A DNA stretch of 64,000 nucleotides from assembly GCF_009709555.1 (NCBI RefSeq), contig NZ_WJBG01000228.1:1-64000 (forward strand), in the 5' to 3' direction. This stretch comes from Streptomyces blattellae (lineage in GTDB: Bacteria; Actinomycetota; Actinomycetes; Streptomycetales; Streptomycetaceae). The notes beneath the pieces were generated by a model that made no database searches, had not been told where the DNA came from, and saw only the letters and a list, made by a program, of their open reading frames with translations. The position numbers were made by a program, and so were the translations under genes. Positions 1 through 8,307 of the stretch are shown one piece after another; the stretch's first letter is position 1, and each line of letters starts with the position of its first letter.

Positions 1-585
1 ATGCCGAAAGTCACCGAAGCCCATCGAGTCGCCCGCCGGGGCGAGATCCTCGACGCCGCGCAGCGCGTGTTCGCCGCCCACGGCTACCGGGGTTCCTCGA
101 TCACGCAGATCGTCAAGGCATCCGGCCTGTCGGCCGGGGCGGTCTACAGCTACTACTCCAGCAAGGAGGAGCTGTTCCACGCCGTGGTCGAGCGGACGTT
201 CGCCACCCGCACGGCCGCGATCACGCAGGTCAGGCCGGATGTCCCGCGCCCGCCGGGGGAACTGCTGGGGTCGGTGATCGCCGAGCTGGGCGAGGACATC
301 TACACCATCGCCCCGCAGGTCTGGGCCGAGGCGGCAGTGGAGCCCGAGGCGCGCGCCGCTGTGGCGGGGGTGTTCGAGCAGTTCGGCGGGCTGCTGCGCG
401 CCGAACTGACGGAGTGGGCGATGTCTCACCCGCAGCGCGCGGGCGGCGACCCCGCCGCCTGGGCCGCCCGTCGGGTCCCGGTGCTGGTCGCGATCATCCC
501 CGGCTTCATCATGCAGCGTCTGACGATGCCCGGCTTCGACCAGCGGGCCTTCCTCGACGCCCTCGCTGAGACCTTCGACGCCTGA
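1..585 (+). CDS. TetR/AcrR family transcriptional regulator
   Basis: A 194-residue one-domain repressor. The N-terminal helix-turn-helix is typical of TetR: an arginine-rich start, then ILDAAQRVFAAHGYRGSSI, the turn around ASGLSAGAVYSYYSSKEELF, and the helix that follows. The C-terminal ligand-binding region (about residues 60-194) is variable and does not reveal the ligand. The gene starts with ATG at the first base of the window, so an upstream start cannot be excluded. It lies 64 nt before the NAD(P)-binding protein gene on the same strand, which is the natural regulatory target. Family call is firm; target is inferred. Confidence 0.85.
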   Translation: MPKVTEAHRVARRGEILDAAQRVFAAHGYRGSSITQIVKASGLSAGAVYSYYSSKEELFHAVVERTFATRTAAITQVRPDVPRPPGELLGSVIAELGEDIYTIAPQVWAEAAVEPEARAAVAGVFEQFGGLLRAELTEWAMSHPQRAGGDPAAWAARRVPVLVAIIPGFIMQRLTMPGFDQRAFLDALAETFDA

Positions 586-649
586 GTGCGTCGTCACCCA
601 CCGGACAAGCGGACCCGCCGCCGGGCAGGCCGAACGAAGGAGCAGAGAT

Positions 650-1297
650 ATGAGGATCGCCCTGCTGGGTGCCACCGGGCGGACCGGCACCGAGTTCATG
701 GAGCAGGCTCTGGCCGCGGGCAATGAGGTTGTGGCCTACGTGCGCCGCCCGGAGGCACTCGGGGCCCGTCCTGGGCTGAGCGTGGTCGGCGGCCAGCTCG
801 ACGACCGAAACGCTGTGAAGGGCGCTCTGGCCGGCTGTGACGCCGTCGCGGTGACGCTGGGCCCGAAGATCAGCCAGCGCAACGCGCCGATCATGGCCAC
901 GGCCATGCCTCCGGTGATCGCCGCGGCCAAGGAGAACGGCGTGAAGCGGATCGTGGTGCTCTCGGCCCTCGGCGTCGGCGACACGTTCGAGAACACCCAG
1001 TACCCGTACCGGTTCGGGTGCCGCACCTTCCTCGCCTCGAACTTCCGCGACCACGTCGCCGGCGAGTCGCAGCTCGTCGGCAGCGGCCTGGACTGGACCA
1101 CGGTGCACCCCGGCCCGCTGTCGGACGCGCCGCGGACCCCGCACCCGCTGATCGTCGACGCCGCCACCGGCCGGCAGATGCCGCGCGCGCCCCGCACGCG
1201 CCGCTCTGACGTCGCCGCCGCGATGCTGGCGATGATCGAGGACTCAAGCACCTTCGGCAAGCAGATGCTGATCACCTCCGCCGTGCAGGCTGCCTGA
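650..1297 (+). CDS. NAD(P)-binding oxidoreductase (NmrA/SDR-like)
   Basis: 215 residues with a Rossmann dinucleotide-binding start, MRIALLGATGRTG (GxxGxxG pattern), followed by the typical second strand ending in YVRRPEAL. Later blocks such as KRIVVLSALGVGD and SGLDWTTVHPGPLSD match the atypical short-chain dehydrogenase/NmrA group that binds NAD(P)(H). The substrate cannot be read from sequence. The ATG is preceded by a good ribosome site (GAAGGAG around 637-643). It probably forms a unit with the TetR gene upstream. DNA downstream is degenerate, so this may be the edge of an accessory block. Confidence 0.8.
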   Translation: MRIALLGATGRTGTEFMEQALAAGNEVVAYVRRPEALGARPGLSVVGGQLDDRNAVKGALAGCDAVAVTLGPKISQRNAPIMATAMPPVIAAAKENGVKRIVVLSALGVGDTFENTQYPYRFGCRTFLASNFRDHVAGESQLVGSGLDWTTVHPGPLSDAPRTPHPLIVDAATGRQMPRAPRTRRSDVAAAMLAMIEDSSTFGKQMLITSAVQAA

Positions 1298-1749
1298 TCG
1301 AAGGACGAGGAGGGGATCGCGATGGCCCGTCGGGACCGATGCGACGCCGGCTCCTGCCGGGTCGGAGCCGCCGGGCGCTGAGATGGTGGCGGCGGCCCGG
1401 CAGTTGCGCCGCGAGTTCGAGCTCATCCGGATGGAGAAGGAGTTCGCGGTCGAGGAGATCCTCACCAAAGTCCCCATCCTGCGCCAGGAGTTCGTGCGGC
1501 TGCGGCGCTACAACCCCCATCGAGCACGTCAACTCGCGGGTGAAGTCCCCGGCGAGCACCCCCGCGGCGCCGGCAGCCTCGCCGCGGCCCTCGCGATGGT
1601 GTTCAGAATCGCTGGACCGCGGCCATTTCGACAACGATCCGGCCCTCTACGCGCGCCACAGCCAGACCCATGATGTTCTCAGGGCGGACGTACCGTCAGC
1701 CCGCGTTCCGCCGCTCTGATCAGCGACGCGATGGAGAGGTACGAGCATC
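1298..1749 (+). pseudogene. degenerate region; possible remnant of an Scr1-type XRE/DUF5753 gene
   Basis: No intact gene is visible. One frame (about 1383-1530) encodes a charged helical stretch, REFELIRMEKEFAVEEIL, that I cannot assign. Near the end, two frames joined by a shift read LRADVPSARVPPL (about 1677-1719) then ISDAMERYEHHE (about 1718-1755). This resembles the C-terminus of Scr1/DUF5753 XRE regulators (LRAxALSPxxSxxLI). Such genes normally sit directly before a DUF397 gene, as here. The identification is tentative; the absence of an intact ORF is what I actually see. Confidence 0.35.
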
Positions 1750-1884
1750 ATGAACAGGCCCGAACCCAGCGCGGCGACCTGGGTCAAAAGCAGCTTCAGC
1801 GGGGACAACGGCGGCGACTGCCTGGAAATCGCCGCCGAGTTCACCTCCGCCTGGGCGGCGGCGTTCACGTCGTCTCTGCGCTGA
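1750..1884 (+). CDS. DUF397-domain protein, internally shortened (44 aa)
   Basis: A 44-residue gene starting ATG at 1750. The first half has the DUF397 signature TWVKSSFSGDNGGDCLEIA, matching the usual WRKSSYSGxxGxxCVEVA. The last residues, TSAWAAAFTSSLR, match the usual C-terminal AWxxFxxxLR. The usual central block containing VRDSKDPxGP (about 15-20 residues) is absent, so the gene looks internally deleted in frame. DUF397 proteins are small partners of Scr1-like XRE regulators in actinomycetes and act in toxin-antitoxin-like or developmental pairs. The partner upstream also looks broken, so this locus is probably decaying. Confidence 0.6.
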   Translation: MNRPEPSAATWVKSSFSGDNGGDCLEIAAEFTSAWAAAFTSSLR

Positions 1885-2001
1885 CCGACGACCGGATCCG
1901 CTCCGGCAGGCCCCGGGGATGCCCTCAAAGGGAGGGCTGCCCGCGCAGGGCCGTGCCCGCGGAGGGAGCGACGCCCGGGGGGCTCCCCGGCCTACAGCGT
2001 G

Positions 2002-2325
2002 TCAGTCGCCCTTGGGGTCGTCGCGGCGCTTCTTGTCCTCCTCGTCCTGGAGGGACTTGAGGAACTCGGGGTTGTCATCGGGCGCGACGAAGTTCGTACG
2101 GCCGCCCGGGGAGAAGGGAGTGATGCCGCGCGCCGGGTCCTTGCGGACCTTGCCCGCCACGAACCAGGCGACCGGGCCGACCAGGACCTGGCCGAAGAGC
2201 AGCACGATGAACACCCACGCCACCTTCGGCAGCCCCTTCACCTCGTCCTCCGGGGTGTTCAGACAGTCGATGAAGGCGTAGATCCACAGGGCGAGGACCA
2301 GCAGGAGCGGCAGATACCTGAGCAT
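2002..2325 (-). CDS. PLDc_N-domain membrane protein
   Basis: 107 residues from ATG at 2325 (MLRYLPLLLV). Two membrane helices (about residues 4-20 and 37-57) enclose the PLDc_N pattern: LALWIYAFIDCLNTPEDEVKGLPK, then WVFIVLLFGQVLVGPVAWFVAGK. The tail is charged and ends in KKRRDDPKGD. PLDc_N resembles the membrane part of cardiolipin synthases but carries no phospholipase HKD motif, so no enzyme activity is implied. It is divergent from mqnL, with about 90 nt between the starts. Function is unknown. Confidence 0.8.
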   Translation of the reverse strand: MLRYLPLLLVLALWIYAFIDCLNTPEDEVKGLPKVAWVFIVLLFGQVLVGPVAWFVAGKVRKDPARGITPFSPGGRTNFVAPDDNPEFLKSLQDEEDKKRRDDPKGD

Positions 2326-2412
2326 GTCGGTGGCGGTCCCCCAACAGACGAGGAGAGGGCTCGGGCGGCCCCGGTGACGGGCCCAGGGTAGCCCTTGGCC
2401 GATACTGGACAC

Positions 2413-3870
2413 ATGGCTTACGACGATCTTCGCTCCCTGCTCAGGGCGCTGGAGCGCGAGGGTGACCTCAAGCGCATCAGGGCCGAGGTCGACCCGTATC
2501 TGGAGGTCGGGGAGATCGTCGACCGGGTCCAGAAGGCAGGTGGCCCGGCGCTGCTCTTCGAGAACGTGCGCGGCTCCAGCATGCCGCTCGCCATGAACGT
2601 CTTCGGGACCGACCGGCGCCTGCTGAAGGCACTGGGCCTGAAGTCGTACGGCGAGATCTCCGAGAAGATCGGCGGCCTGCTCCGTCCCGAGCTGCCGCAC
2701 GGCTTCGTCGGCGTACGCGAGGCCTTCGGGAAACTCGGCGCGATGACCCATGTGCCGCCGAAGAAGGTGAAGCCCGACAGCGCGCCCGTGCAGGACGTCG
2801 TCCTGTACGGCGACGAGGTCGACCTCGACGACCTGCCCGCCCTCTTCACCTGGCCCAAGGACGGCGGCTCCTTCTTCAACCTCGGCCTCACCCACACCAA
2901 GGATCCCGAATCCGGCATCCGCAACCTCGGGCTCTACCGCCTCCAGCGCCACGACAAGCGCACCATCGGCATGCACTGGCAGATCCACAAGGACAGCCGG
3001 AACCACTACCAGGTCGCGGCCCGGCGCGGTGAGCGGCTGCCGGTCGCGATCGCCTTCGGGTGCCCGCCCGCCGTGACGTACGCCTCGACCGCGCCGCTCC
3101 CCGGTGACATCGACGAGTACCTGTTCGCCGGGTTCGTCTCGGGCCGCCGGATCGAGATGGTCGACTGCAAGACCGTGCCGCTTCAGGTGCCGGCGCAGGC
3201 GGAGGTCGTCCTGGAGGGCTGGCTGGAGCCGGGCGAGATGCTGCCCGAGGGTCCCTTCGGCGACCACACCGGCTTCTACACCCCGCAGGAGCCCTTCCCC
3301 GCCCTGAAGATCGACTGCCTGACGATGCGGAAGCGGCCGCTTCTGCAGTCGATCGTCGTAGGCCGCCCCCCGACGGAGGACGGACCGCTGGGCCGTGCGA
3401 CGGAACGCTTCTTCCTCCCGCTGCTGAAGATCATCGTCCCGGACATCGTGGACTACCACCTGCCGGAAGCCGGCGGTTTCCACAACTGCGCGATCGTCTC
3501 CATCGACAAGAAGTACCCCAAGCACGCCCAGAAGACGATGCACGCGATCTGGGGCGCGCACATGATGTCCCTGACCAAGCTGATCGTGGTGGTCGACTCC
3601 GACTGCGACGTCCACGATCTGCACGAGGTCGCCTGGCGGGCCCTCGGCAACACGGACTACGCCCGTGACCTCTCGGTCGTGGAGGGCCCGGTCGACCATC
3701 TCGACCACGCCTCCTACCAGCAGTTCTGGGGCGGCAAGGCAGGCATCGACGCGACGAAGAAGTGGCCCGAGGAGGGCTATACGCGAGACGGCGGATGGCC
3801 CGAGATGGTGCTGTCCGACCCGGAGACGGCGGCGAAGGTCGACCGCCGGTGGAAGGAGTACGGACTGTGA
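2413..3870 (+). CDS. mqnL: UbiD-family menaquinone biosynthesis decarboxylase MqnL
   Basis: 485 residues; UbiD-family prenyl-FMN-dependent decarboxylase. In the futalosine menaquinone route it removes the ring carboxylate. Features seen: N-terminal LRSLLRALEREGDLKRI, a central EGPFGDHTGFYTP block, and the C-terminal MHAIWGAHMMSLTKLIVVVD typical of UbiD. ATG at 2413 is preferred over a TTG 18 nt upstream because the family begins with AYDDLRSLL. The stop overlaps the mqnP start by 4 nt (GTGA), indicating translational coupling. Its prenyl-FMN cofactor would come from the UbiX-like mqnM at 5672. Context makes MqnL more likely than a ubiquinone UbiD. Confidence 0.9.
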   Translation: MAYDDLRSLLRALEREGDLKRIRAEVDPYLEVGEIVDRVQKAGGPALLFENVRGSSMPLAMNVFGTDRRLLKALGLKSYGEISEKIGGLLRPELPHGFVGVREAFGKLGAMTHVPPKKVKPDSAPVQDVVLYGDEVDLDDLPALFTWPKDGGSFFNLGLTHTKDPESGIRNLGLYRLQRHDKRTIGMHWQIHKDSRNHYQVAARRGERLPVAIAFGCPPAVTYASTAPLPGDIDEYLFAGFVSGRRIEMVDCKTVPLQVPAQAEVVLEGWLEPGEMLPEGPFGDHTGFYTPQEPFPALKIDCLTMRKRPLLQSIVVGRPPTEDGPLGRATERFFLPLLKIIVPDIVDYHLPEAGGFHNCAIVSIDKKYPKHAQKTMHAIWGAHMMSLTKLIVVVDSDCDVHDLHEVAWRALGNTDYARDLSVVEGPVDHLDHASYQQFWGGKAGIDATKKWPEEGYTRDGGWPEMVLSDPETAAKVDRRWKEYGL

Positions 3871-4769
3871 GTTCGGCCGCCGCCGCGATCCCGCAGCCGG
3901 GACGCACCAAGGCGTTCCTGCGCCTGGTGATGATCGAGCACTCCGTCTTCGCACTCCCCTTCGCCTATATCGCCGCGCTGACCGCGATGTTCCAGGTGGA
4001 CAGGAACATCCACTGGGGGCGGCTGCTCCTGGTGACGGTCTGCATGGTCGGCCTGCGTACCTTCGCGATGGCGGTCAACCGGATCATCGACCGCGAGATC
4101 GACGCCCGCAATCCCCGGACGGCACACCGCGAGCTGGTCACCGGCGCGATGTCGGTGAAGCACGCCTGGACCGGTGCGCTGATCGCCGTGGTGGTCTTCC
4201 TGGGCTCGGCGGCGCTGCTGAACCCCCTCTGCCTGGCCCTCGCCCCCATCGCGGTGATCCCGATGGTGGTCTACCCGTACGGCAAACGGTTCACGAACTT
4301 CCCGCAGGCCATCCTCGGTCTCGCCCAGGCGATGGGCCCGGTGGGCGGCTGGCTGGCGATCACCGGTGAGTGGTCGTGGGACGCGGTGATCCTCGGGCTC
4401 GCGGTGGGCATCTGGATCGGCGGGTTCGACCTGATCTACGCCTGCCAGGATGTCGAGACCGACCGTGAGATCGGGGTGATGTCGGTTCCGGCCCGCTTCG
4501 GTATTCCGGCGGCGGTCTGGGGGGCGCGCGTCTGCCACGCCGCGACGACCGGATTGTTCGTCTGGTACGCGATCGCGACCGACGCGGGCACCTTCTTCTG
4601 GTTCGGCCTCCTGATCGTCGCCTCCGCCTTCGTCTACGAGCACTCGATCGTCCGCCCGCATGACCTGTCCCGCGTGAACAGGGCGTTCTTCAGCGTCAAC
4701 GGGTTCATCGGGATCGCCCTGTTCGTGTGTGCGCTGCTGGATCTGATGGTGCGCGGACTCACCGTTTGA
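3867..4769 (+). CDS. mqnP: UbiA-family prenyltransferase MqnP
   Basis: 300 residues starting GTG, overlapping mqnL by 4 nt. An integral membrane prenyltransferase that attaches the polyprenyl chain to 6-carboxy-2-naphthol-type acceptors in the futalosine pathway. Both Asp-rich motifs of UbiA enzymes are visible: NRIIDREIDARNPRT (NxxxDxxxD) around residues 71-85, and QDVETDREIG (DxxxD) near residue 193. About eight hydrophobic helices surround them. The prenyl donor probably comes from the polyprenyl synthase at the right end of the window. Co-transcription with mqnL is nearly certain. Confidence 0.9.
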   Translation: MSSAAAAIPQPGRTKAFLRLVMIEHSVFALPFAYIAALTAMFQVDRNIHWGRLLLVTVCMVGLRTFAMAVNRIIDREIDARNPRTAHRELVTGAMSVKHAWTGALIAVVVFLGSAALLNPLCLALAPIAVIPMVVYPYGKRFTNFPQAILGLAQAMGPVGGWLAITGEWSWDAVILGLAVGIWIGGFDLIYACQDVETDREIGVMSVPARFGIPAAVWGARVCHAATTGLFVWYAIATDAGTFFWFGLLIVASAFVYEHSIVRPHDLSRVNRAFFSVNGFIGIALFVCALLDLMVRGLTV

Positions 4770-4871
4770 CCGTTTAGGGGCGGTCTGTCGTCGATGGCAT
4801 GGCCCCGTGCCCCTTGCAGGGTGCGGCAGAACCGCGGGTGACTTTGTCGGCGCCCCGCTCAGGCGCCCCGC

Positions 4872-5612
4872 TCACCCGCGCGTGGGTATCGCGGGGCGGC
4901 GGAACACGAACGCCGCCGCGACTCCCGACGCCAGGCCGATCAGATGTCCCTGCCAGCTGACGCTCGTCTGGGTCGGCGCGAGCCCCGCCAGTATCGAGCC
5001 GCCCCAGACCGCGGCGATCAGCAGGCCGACGAGGACGCCTAGAGGACGGCGCTCCACGAAGCCGGTCACCAGCAGGAAGCCGAAGAGGCCGAAGATGAGG
5101 CCGGAGGCGCCCGCGGTGTTGCTGTGTGCCGGGGATACGAGCCATACGCCCAGTCCGTCGGCGACGATGATCAGCGCGCAGACGAGGGCGAACCGGCGCA
5201 GGCCGCCGAGGGCCGCGAGGAAGCCGAGGACCAGGAGCGGCACGCTGTTGGCGGCGACGTGGGCGAAGCCGAAGTGGAGGAAGGCGGCGGGGACGATGTC
5301 GACCAGCTCGGACGGTTCGCGCGGGGTGATGCCGAGGCCGTCCAGCGCATGGCCGCTGATCACGTCCACCACTTCCAGCAGCCACAGAAGGGCCACCCAG
5401 CCCGCCATCAGCTTGGCCGCGGCCTTCGCCCGGTCGCCCCGCGTCAACGCGAGGCCCGCACCGGATCCGGCACCCGGACCCCGACGCAGAACCTCACCCG
5501 GCCGCCAACCCGCCCGCTGACCCGGCCGCCAGCCCGAGCGCCCATCCGGCCGCCGCCCCGCGCCCGCACCCATACCCGCCATGGCATCCCCCAGCCCTGT
5601 CCCGTCACTCAT
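4872..5612 (-). CDS. rhomboid family intramembrane serine protease
   Basis: 246 residues. The rhomboid core has six or more membrane helices, the catalytic serine motif NTAGASGLIFGLFGF (GASG), and the catalytic histidine in SVSWQGHLIGLASG. The helix-2 region HFGFAHVAANSVPLLVLG carries the conserved H/N residues. The N-terminal ~60 residues are G/R-rich and low complexity, so the exact start is uncertain: ATG at 5612 (MSDGTG) is chosen, with a GTG at 5627 as alternative. It is divergent from mqnM and converges with mqnP. The substrate is unknown. Confidence 0.85.
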   Translation of the reverse strand: MSDGTGLGDAMAGMGAGAGRRPDGRSGWRPGQRAGWRPGEVLRRGPGAGSGAGLALTRGDRAKAAAKLMAGWVALLWLLEVVDVISGHALDGLGITPREPSELVDIVPAAFLHFGFAHVAANSVPLLVLGFLAALGGLRRFALVCALIIVADGLGVWLVSPAHSNTAGASGLIFGLFGFLLVTGFVERRPLGVLVGLLIAAVWGGSILAGLAPTQTSVSWQGHLIGLASGVAAAFVFRRPAIPTRG

Positions 5613-5658
5613 AGCAACGGCCCGCACCCTCGGCCGGTTCCCGCCCGGCGAAGCCGGA

Positions 5659-5664
5659 TAGGCT
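5659..5664 (+). promoter_or_regulatory. -10 element TAGGCT, leaderless start for mqnM
   Basis: TAGGCT matches the Streptomyces HrdB -10 pattern TANNNT and lies 7 nt before the GTG at 5672. Transcription would therefore begin at or next to the start codon. No Shine-Dalgarno is present. Inferred from spacing only. Confidence 0.5.
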
Positions 5665-5671
5665 CGGTGTC

Positions 5672-6355
5672 GTGGACCGAGTCAAGCCAGGAGAGACGGC
5701 GCGTACGCCTTGGATCGTGGGGGTGTCCGGCGCCTCTGGCACCCCGTATGCCGCCGCCGTGCTGCGTGCCCTGCTGGCCGCGGGCGAGAGCGTCGACCTG
5801 ATCGTCAGCCGCGCCTCCCGGCTCACCCTGCTCGATGAGACCGGCATCTCCTACCGAGACGCCCACTGGCAGGACGACCTGCGGGAATGGCTGGCGCGAG
5901 GGGCCGACGGCAAGCCGGACAGCTTCGCCGTGGACGTCACGGGCGTACGGCACTGGAGTGCCGGGGACCTGGCCGCGGGCCCGTCCTCGGGGTCGTACCC
6001 CGCAAAGGGGATGCTGATCGTGCCCGCCTCCACGGCCTGCGTCGCGGGCGTCGCGCTCGGGCTGTCGAAGGACCTGCTGCAGCGCGCGGCGAGCGTGACG
6101 CTCAAGGAGGGCCGCAAGCTGGTCGTCGCCGTACGCGAGGCACCGCTGGGCGGGCAGACCCTGCGCCACCTGGTGACACTGGACGATGCGGGCGTGGCCG
6201 TCGTGCCCACCTCGCCCGCCTTCTACCAGGGGGCCACGCACATCCAGGACCTGGTGGACTTCGTGGCCGGCCGGGTCCTGGACGCGGCCGGTGTCGGGCA
6301 CGACCTCTACCGCCGCTGGAAGGGCGAACTCGGCGGCGGGTCCGTCCCGACCTGA
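5672..6355 (+). CDS. mqnM: UbiX-like flavin prenyltransferase MqnM
   Basis: 227 residues of the UbiX family, which prenylates FMN to make the cofactor used by UbiD enzymes such as MqnL. The FMN-binding N-terminus is WIVGVSGASGTPYAAAVLRAL. Other family blocks are MLIVPASTACVAGVALGLSKDLLQRAA (positions about 112-138), LVVAVREAPLG, and the C-terminal HIQDLVDFVAGRVLDAAGV. An extra segment (about residues 65-105, with DSFAVDVTGVRHWSAGDLAAG) separates strands that are closer in typical UbiX. The start is GTG at 5672. Transcribed alone, probably leaderless. Confidence 0.88.
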   Translation: MDRVKPGETARTPWIVGVSGASGTPYAAAVLRALLAAGESVDLIVSRASRLTLLDETGISYRDAHWQDDLREWLARGADGKPDSFAVDVTGVRHWSAGDLAAGPSSGSYPAKGMLIVPASTACVAGVALGLSKDLLQRAASVTLKEGRKLVVAVREAPLGGQTLRHLVTLDDAGVAVVPTSPAFYQGATHIQDLVDFVAGRVLDAAGVGHDLYRRWKGELGGGSVPT

Positions 6356-6360
6356 GCATT

Positions 6361-6425
6361 TGAGGCCACTGAGGCCACTGAGGCCACTGAGGCCAGGCCA
6401 CTGAGGCATTGAGTCACTGAGTCAC
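6361..6425. repeat. 9-bp tandem repeat (TGAGGCCAC)
   Basis: Three exact TGAGGCCAC units from 6361, then a stretched copy (6388-6401) and shorter TGAGTCAC-type variants to about 6425. The array begins 5 nt after the mqnM stop codon, and each unit contains TGA. Probably slippage-derived 3' untranslated sequence; no function evident. Confidence 0.8.
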
Positions 6426-6487
6426 TTGGCAACACCCCGAAAACCCGTCATCTCTTTCATCTCTTTTCATCGGAAGGCTTCGATCGC

Positions 6488-6943
6488 ATGGACGCGGTGG
6501 ACAGGCAGCTCATCCAGGCCCTGAGAGAGAACGGCCGGGCCTCGTACGCGGAGCTGGGTCGCCTCGTCGGCCTGTCGGGACCCAGCGTCACCGACCGCAT
6601 CAACCGGCTGGAGGCGGCCGGTGTCATCACCGGCTACCGCGCCACCGTCGACGCCGCCACGCTCGGTCTCGGCGTCACCGCCCTGATCGGCATCTCGCTC
6701 TCCGACGCCACCGACCACGAGGACGTGGCCGGCCGGCTGAAGGATCTCTCCGAGATCGAGGACTGCTGGTTCATCGCCGGCGACGACTCCTACATGCTCA
6801 AGGTGCGCGCGGCGGACGTGGACGGCCTGGAGAAGATCATCCGCCGGCTCAGCGGGACGAAGGGCGTCTCCCGGACCCGTACCACCATCGTGCTCTCCAC
6901 GAAGTGGGAGAACCGGGTGGGTGAGCTGCCGGGAGAGGCGTAG
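6488..6943 (+). CDS. Lrp/AsnC family transcriptional regulator
   Basis: 151 residues with the standard two-domain layout. The N-terminal winged helix-turn-helix (MDAVDRQLIQALRENGRASYAELG to SGPSVTDRINRLEAAGVITGYRATVD) is followed by a C-terminal ligand-binding (RAM) domain with GVTALIGISLSD and IAGDDSYMLKVRAADVDGLEKII. These proteins usually form octamers and sense amino acids. It lies between mqnM and mqnE, but 74 nt separate it from mqnE, so co-transcription is unsure. Its targets cannot be deduced. Confidence 0.9.
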   Translation: MDAVDRQLIQALRENGRASYAELGRLVGLSGPSVTDRINRLEAAGVITGYRATVDAATLGLGVTALIGISLSDATDHEDVAGRLKDLSEIEDCWFIAGDDSYMLKVRAADVDGLEKIIRRLSGTKGVSRTRTTIVLSTKWENRVGELPGEA

Positions 6944-6962
6944 GCGCGGAGAGCCTATGGGG

Positions 6963-6982
6963 CACCTTCCGCCCGGAGGGTG
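6963..6982 (+). terminator. small GC-rich hairpin between the Lrp gene and mqnE
   Basis: CACCTTCC (6963-6970) pairs with GGAGGGTG (6975-6982), with one G-T pair, across a GCCC loop. It could end the Lrp transcript, or be part of a dispersed Streptomyces palindromic repeat family. No T-run follows, so terminator function is tentative. Confidence 0.4.
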
Positions 6983-7017
6983 GGGGAGTACCGTTACGGA
7001 GTCTGTCTCAGAAAGGT

Positions 7018-8190
7018 GTGACCCCCATGGATGTCGGGCTCAAGCGTGAGCTGGAGCAGAAGGTCGGGGCCGGTGAGCGGCTGACTCGCGAGGACGGCAT
7101 CGCGCTGTACGAGTCGGACGACCTGGCGTGGCTGGGCGGGCTCGCGCACGAGGTGCGGACGCGCAAGAACGGCGACGTGGTGCACTTCAACGTCAACCGG
7201 CACCTCAACATGACCAACGTCTGTACGGCGTCCTGCGCCTACTGCTCCTTCCAGCGCAAGCCGGGCGAGAAGGACGCGTACACGATGCGCATCGAGGAGG
7301 CCGTCCGGCTCGCCACGGCGATGCAGGGCGAGAACCTCACCGAGCTGCACATCGTCAACGGACTTCACCCCAATCTCCCGTGGCGCTACTACCCCCGCTC
7401 CCTGCGGGAGCTGAAGGCCGCCCTGCCGAACGTGTCCCTGAAGGCATTCACGGCGACGGAGATCCACCACTTCGAGACGATCTCCGGCCTGAGCGCGTCC
7501 GAGATCTTCGACGAGTTGATCGACGCCGGCCTTGAGTCGCTCACCGGCGGCGGCGCGGAGATCTTCGACTGGGAGGTGCGGCAGCACATCGTCGACCACC
7601 GCACCCACTGGGAGGACTGGTCCCGCATCCACCGCCTGGCGCACGAGAAGGGTCTCAAGACCCCGTGCACCATGCTGTACGGCCATATCGAGGAGCCGCG
7701 GCACCGCGTCGACCACGTCCTTCGCCTGCGCGAACTCCAGGACGAGACGAACGGCTTCCAGGTCTTCATCCCGCTGCGCTACCAGCACGACTTCGTCGAC
7801 ATGAAGGACGGCAAGGTACGCAACCGCCTCCAGTCGCGCACGCAGATGGCGACGGGCGCGGAGGCCCTCAAGACCTTCGCCGTCTCCCGACTGCTCTTCG
7901 ACAACGTCCCGCACGTCAAGGTCTTCTGGGTCATGCACGGCGTCCAGACCGCCCAGCTGGCCCTCCAGCACGGCGCCGACGACATGGACGGCTCGGTCGT
8001 CGAGTACAAGATCACCCACGACGCGGACGACTTCGGCACGCCGAACAAGCTCACCCGCGACGATCTGCTGGACCTGATCAGGGACGCGGGCTTCCGGCCG
8101 GTGGAGCGGAACACGCGGTACGAGATCATTCGGGAGTACGACGGTCCGGATCCGTCGCGCAGGGAGTCGCCGCAGCCGATGCGCGTATGA
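7018..8190 (+). CDS. mqnE: aminofutalosine synthase MqnE (radical SAM)
   Basis: 390 residues. Radical SAM enzyme that joins the MqnA product (3-enolpyruvylbenzoate) to adenosine from SAM, giving aminofutalosine. The [4Fe-4S] motif CTASCAYCSF (CxxxCxxC) is around residues 66-75. It is followed by HIVNGLHPNLPWRYYP and TGGGAEIFDWEVRQHI, characteristic of the MqnE/MqnC/CofH group. The HIVNGLHP form and the partner mqnC at 26298 distinguish it from MqnC. GTG at 7018 is annotated; ATG at 7027 is also possible. Confidence 0.9.
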   Translation: MTPMDVGLKRELEQKVGAGERLTREDGIALYESDDLAWLGGLAHEVRTRKNGDVVHFNVNRHLNMTNVCTASCAYCSFQRKPGEKDAYTMRIEEAVRLATAMQGENLTELHIVNGLHPNLPWRYYPRSLRELKAALPNVSLKAFTATEIHHFETISGLSASEIFDELIDAGLESLTGGGAEIFDWEVRQHIVDHRTHWEDWSRIHRLAHEKGLKTPCTMLYGHIEEPRHRVDHVLRLRELQDETNGFQVFIPLRYQHDFVDMKDGKVRNRLQSRTQMATGAEALKTFAVSRLLFDNVPHVKVFWVMHGVQTAQLALQHGADDMDGSVVEYKITHDADDFGTPNKLTRDDLLDLIRDAGFRPVERNTRYEIIREYDGPDPSRRESPQPMRV

Positions 8191-8307
8191 ATTTCGGGGG
8201 CCTCAGGTCGTCTCTTGGCTGCGGGTGAGCGGGGGCTTGTCGCGCCCACGCGGCGGAGCCGCATAGTGCTGCAGTCCCGCGCCCCCTACGTGGGTACTCG
8301 GCCCGGC

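Noticed and set aside
2326..3954. Minus-strand open frame extending the small PLDc_N protein through mqnL
   Set aside because: The extension is antisense to mqnL and unlike any family. Only the final 107 residues from ATG 2325 are credible.
4872..5612. Rhomboid gene as part of the mqn operon
   Set aside because: It is on the opposite strand, converging with mqnP and divergent from mqnM. Proximity alone does not make it a menaquinone gene.
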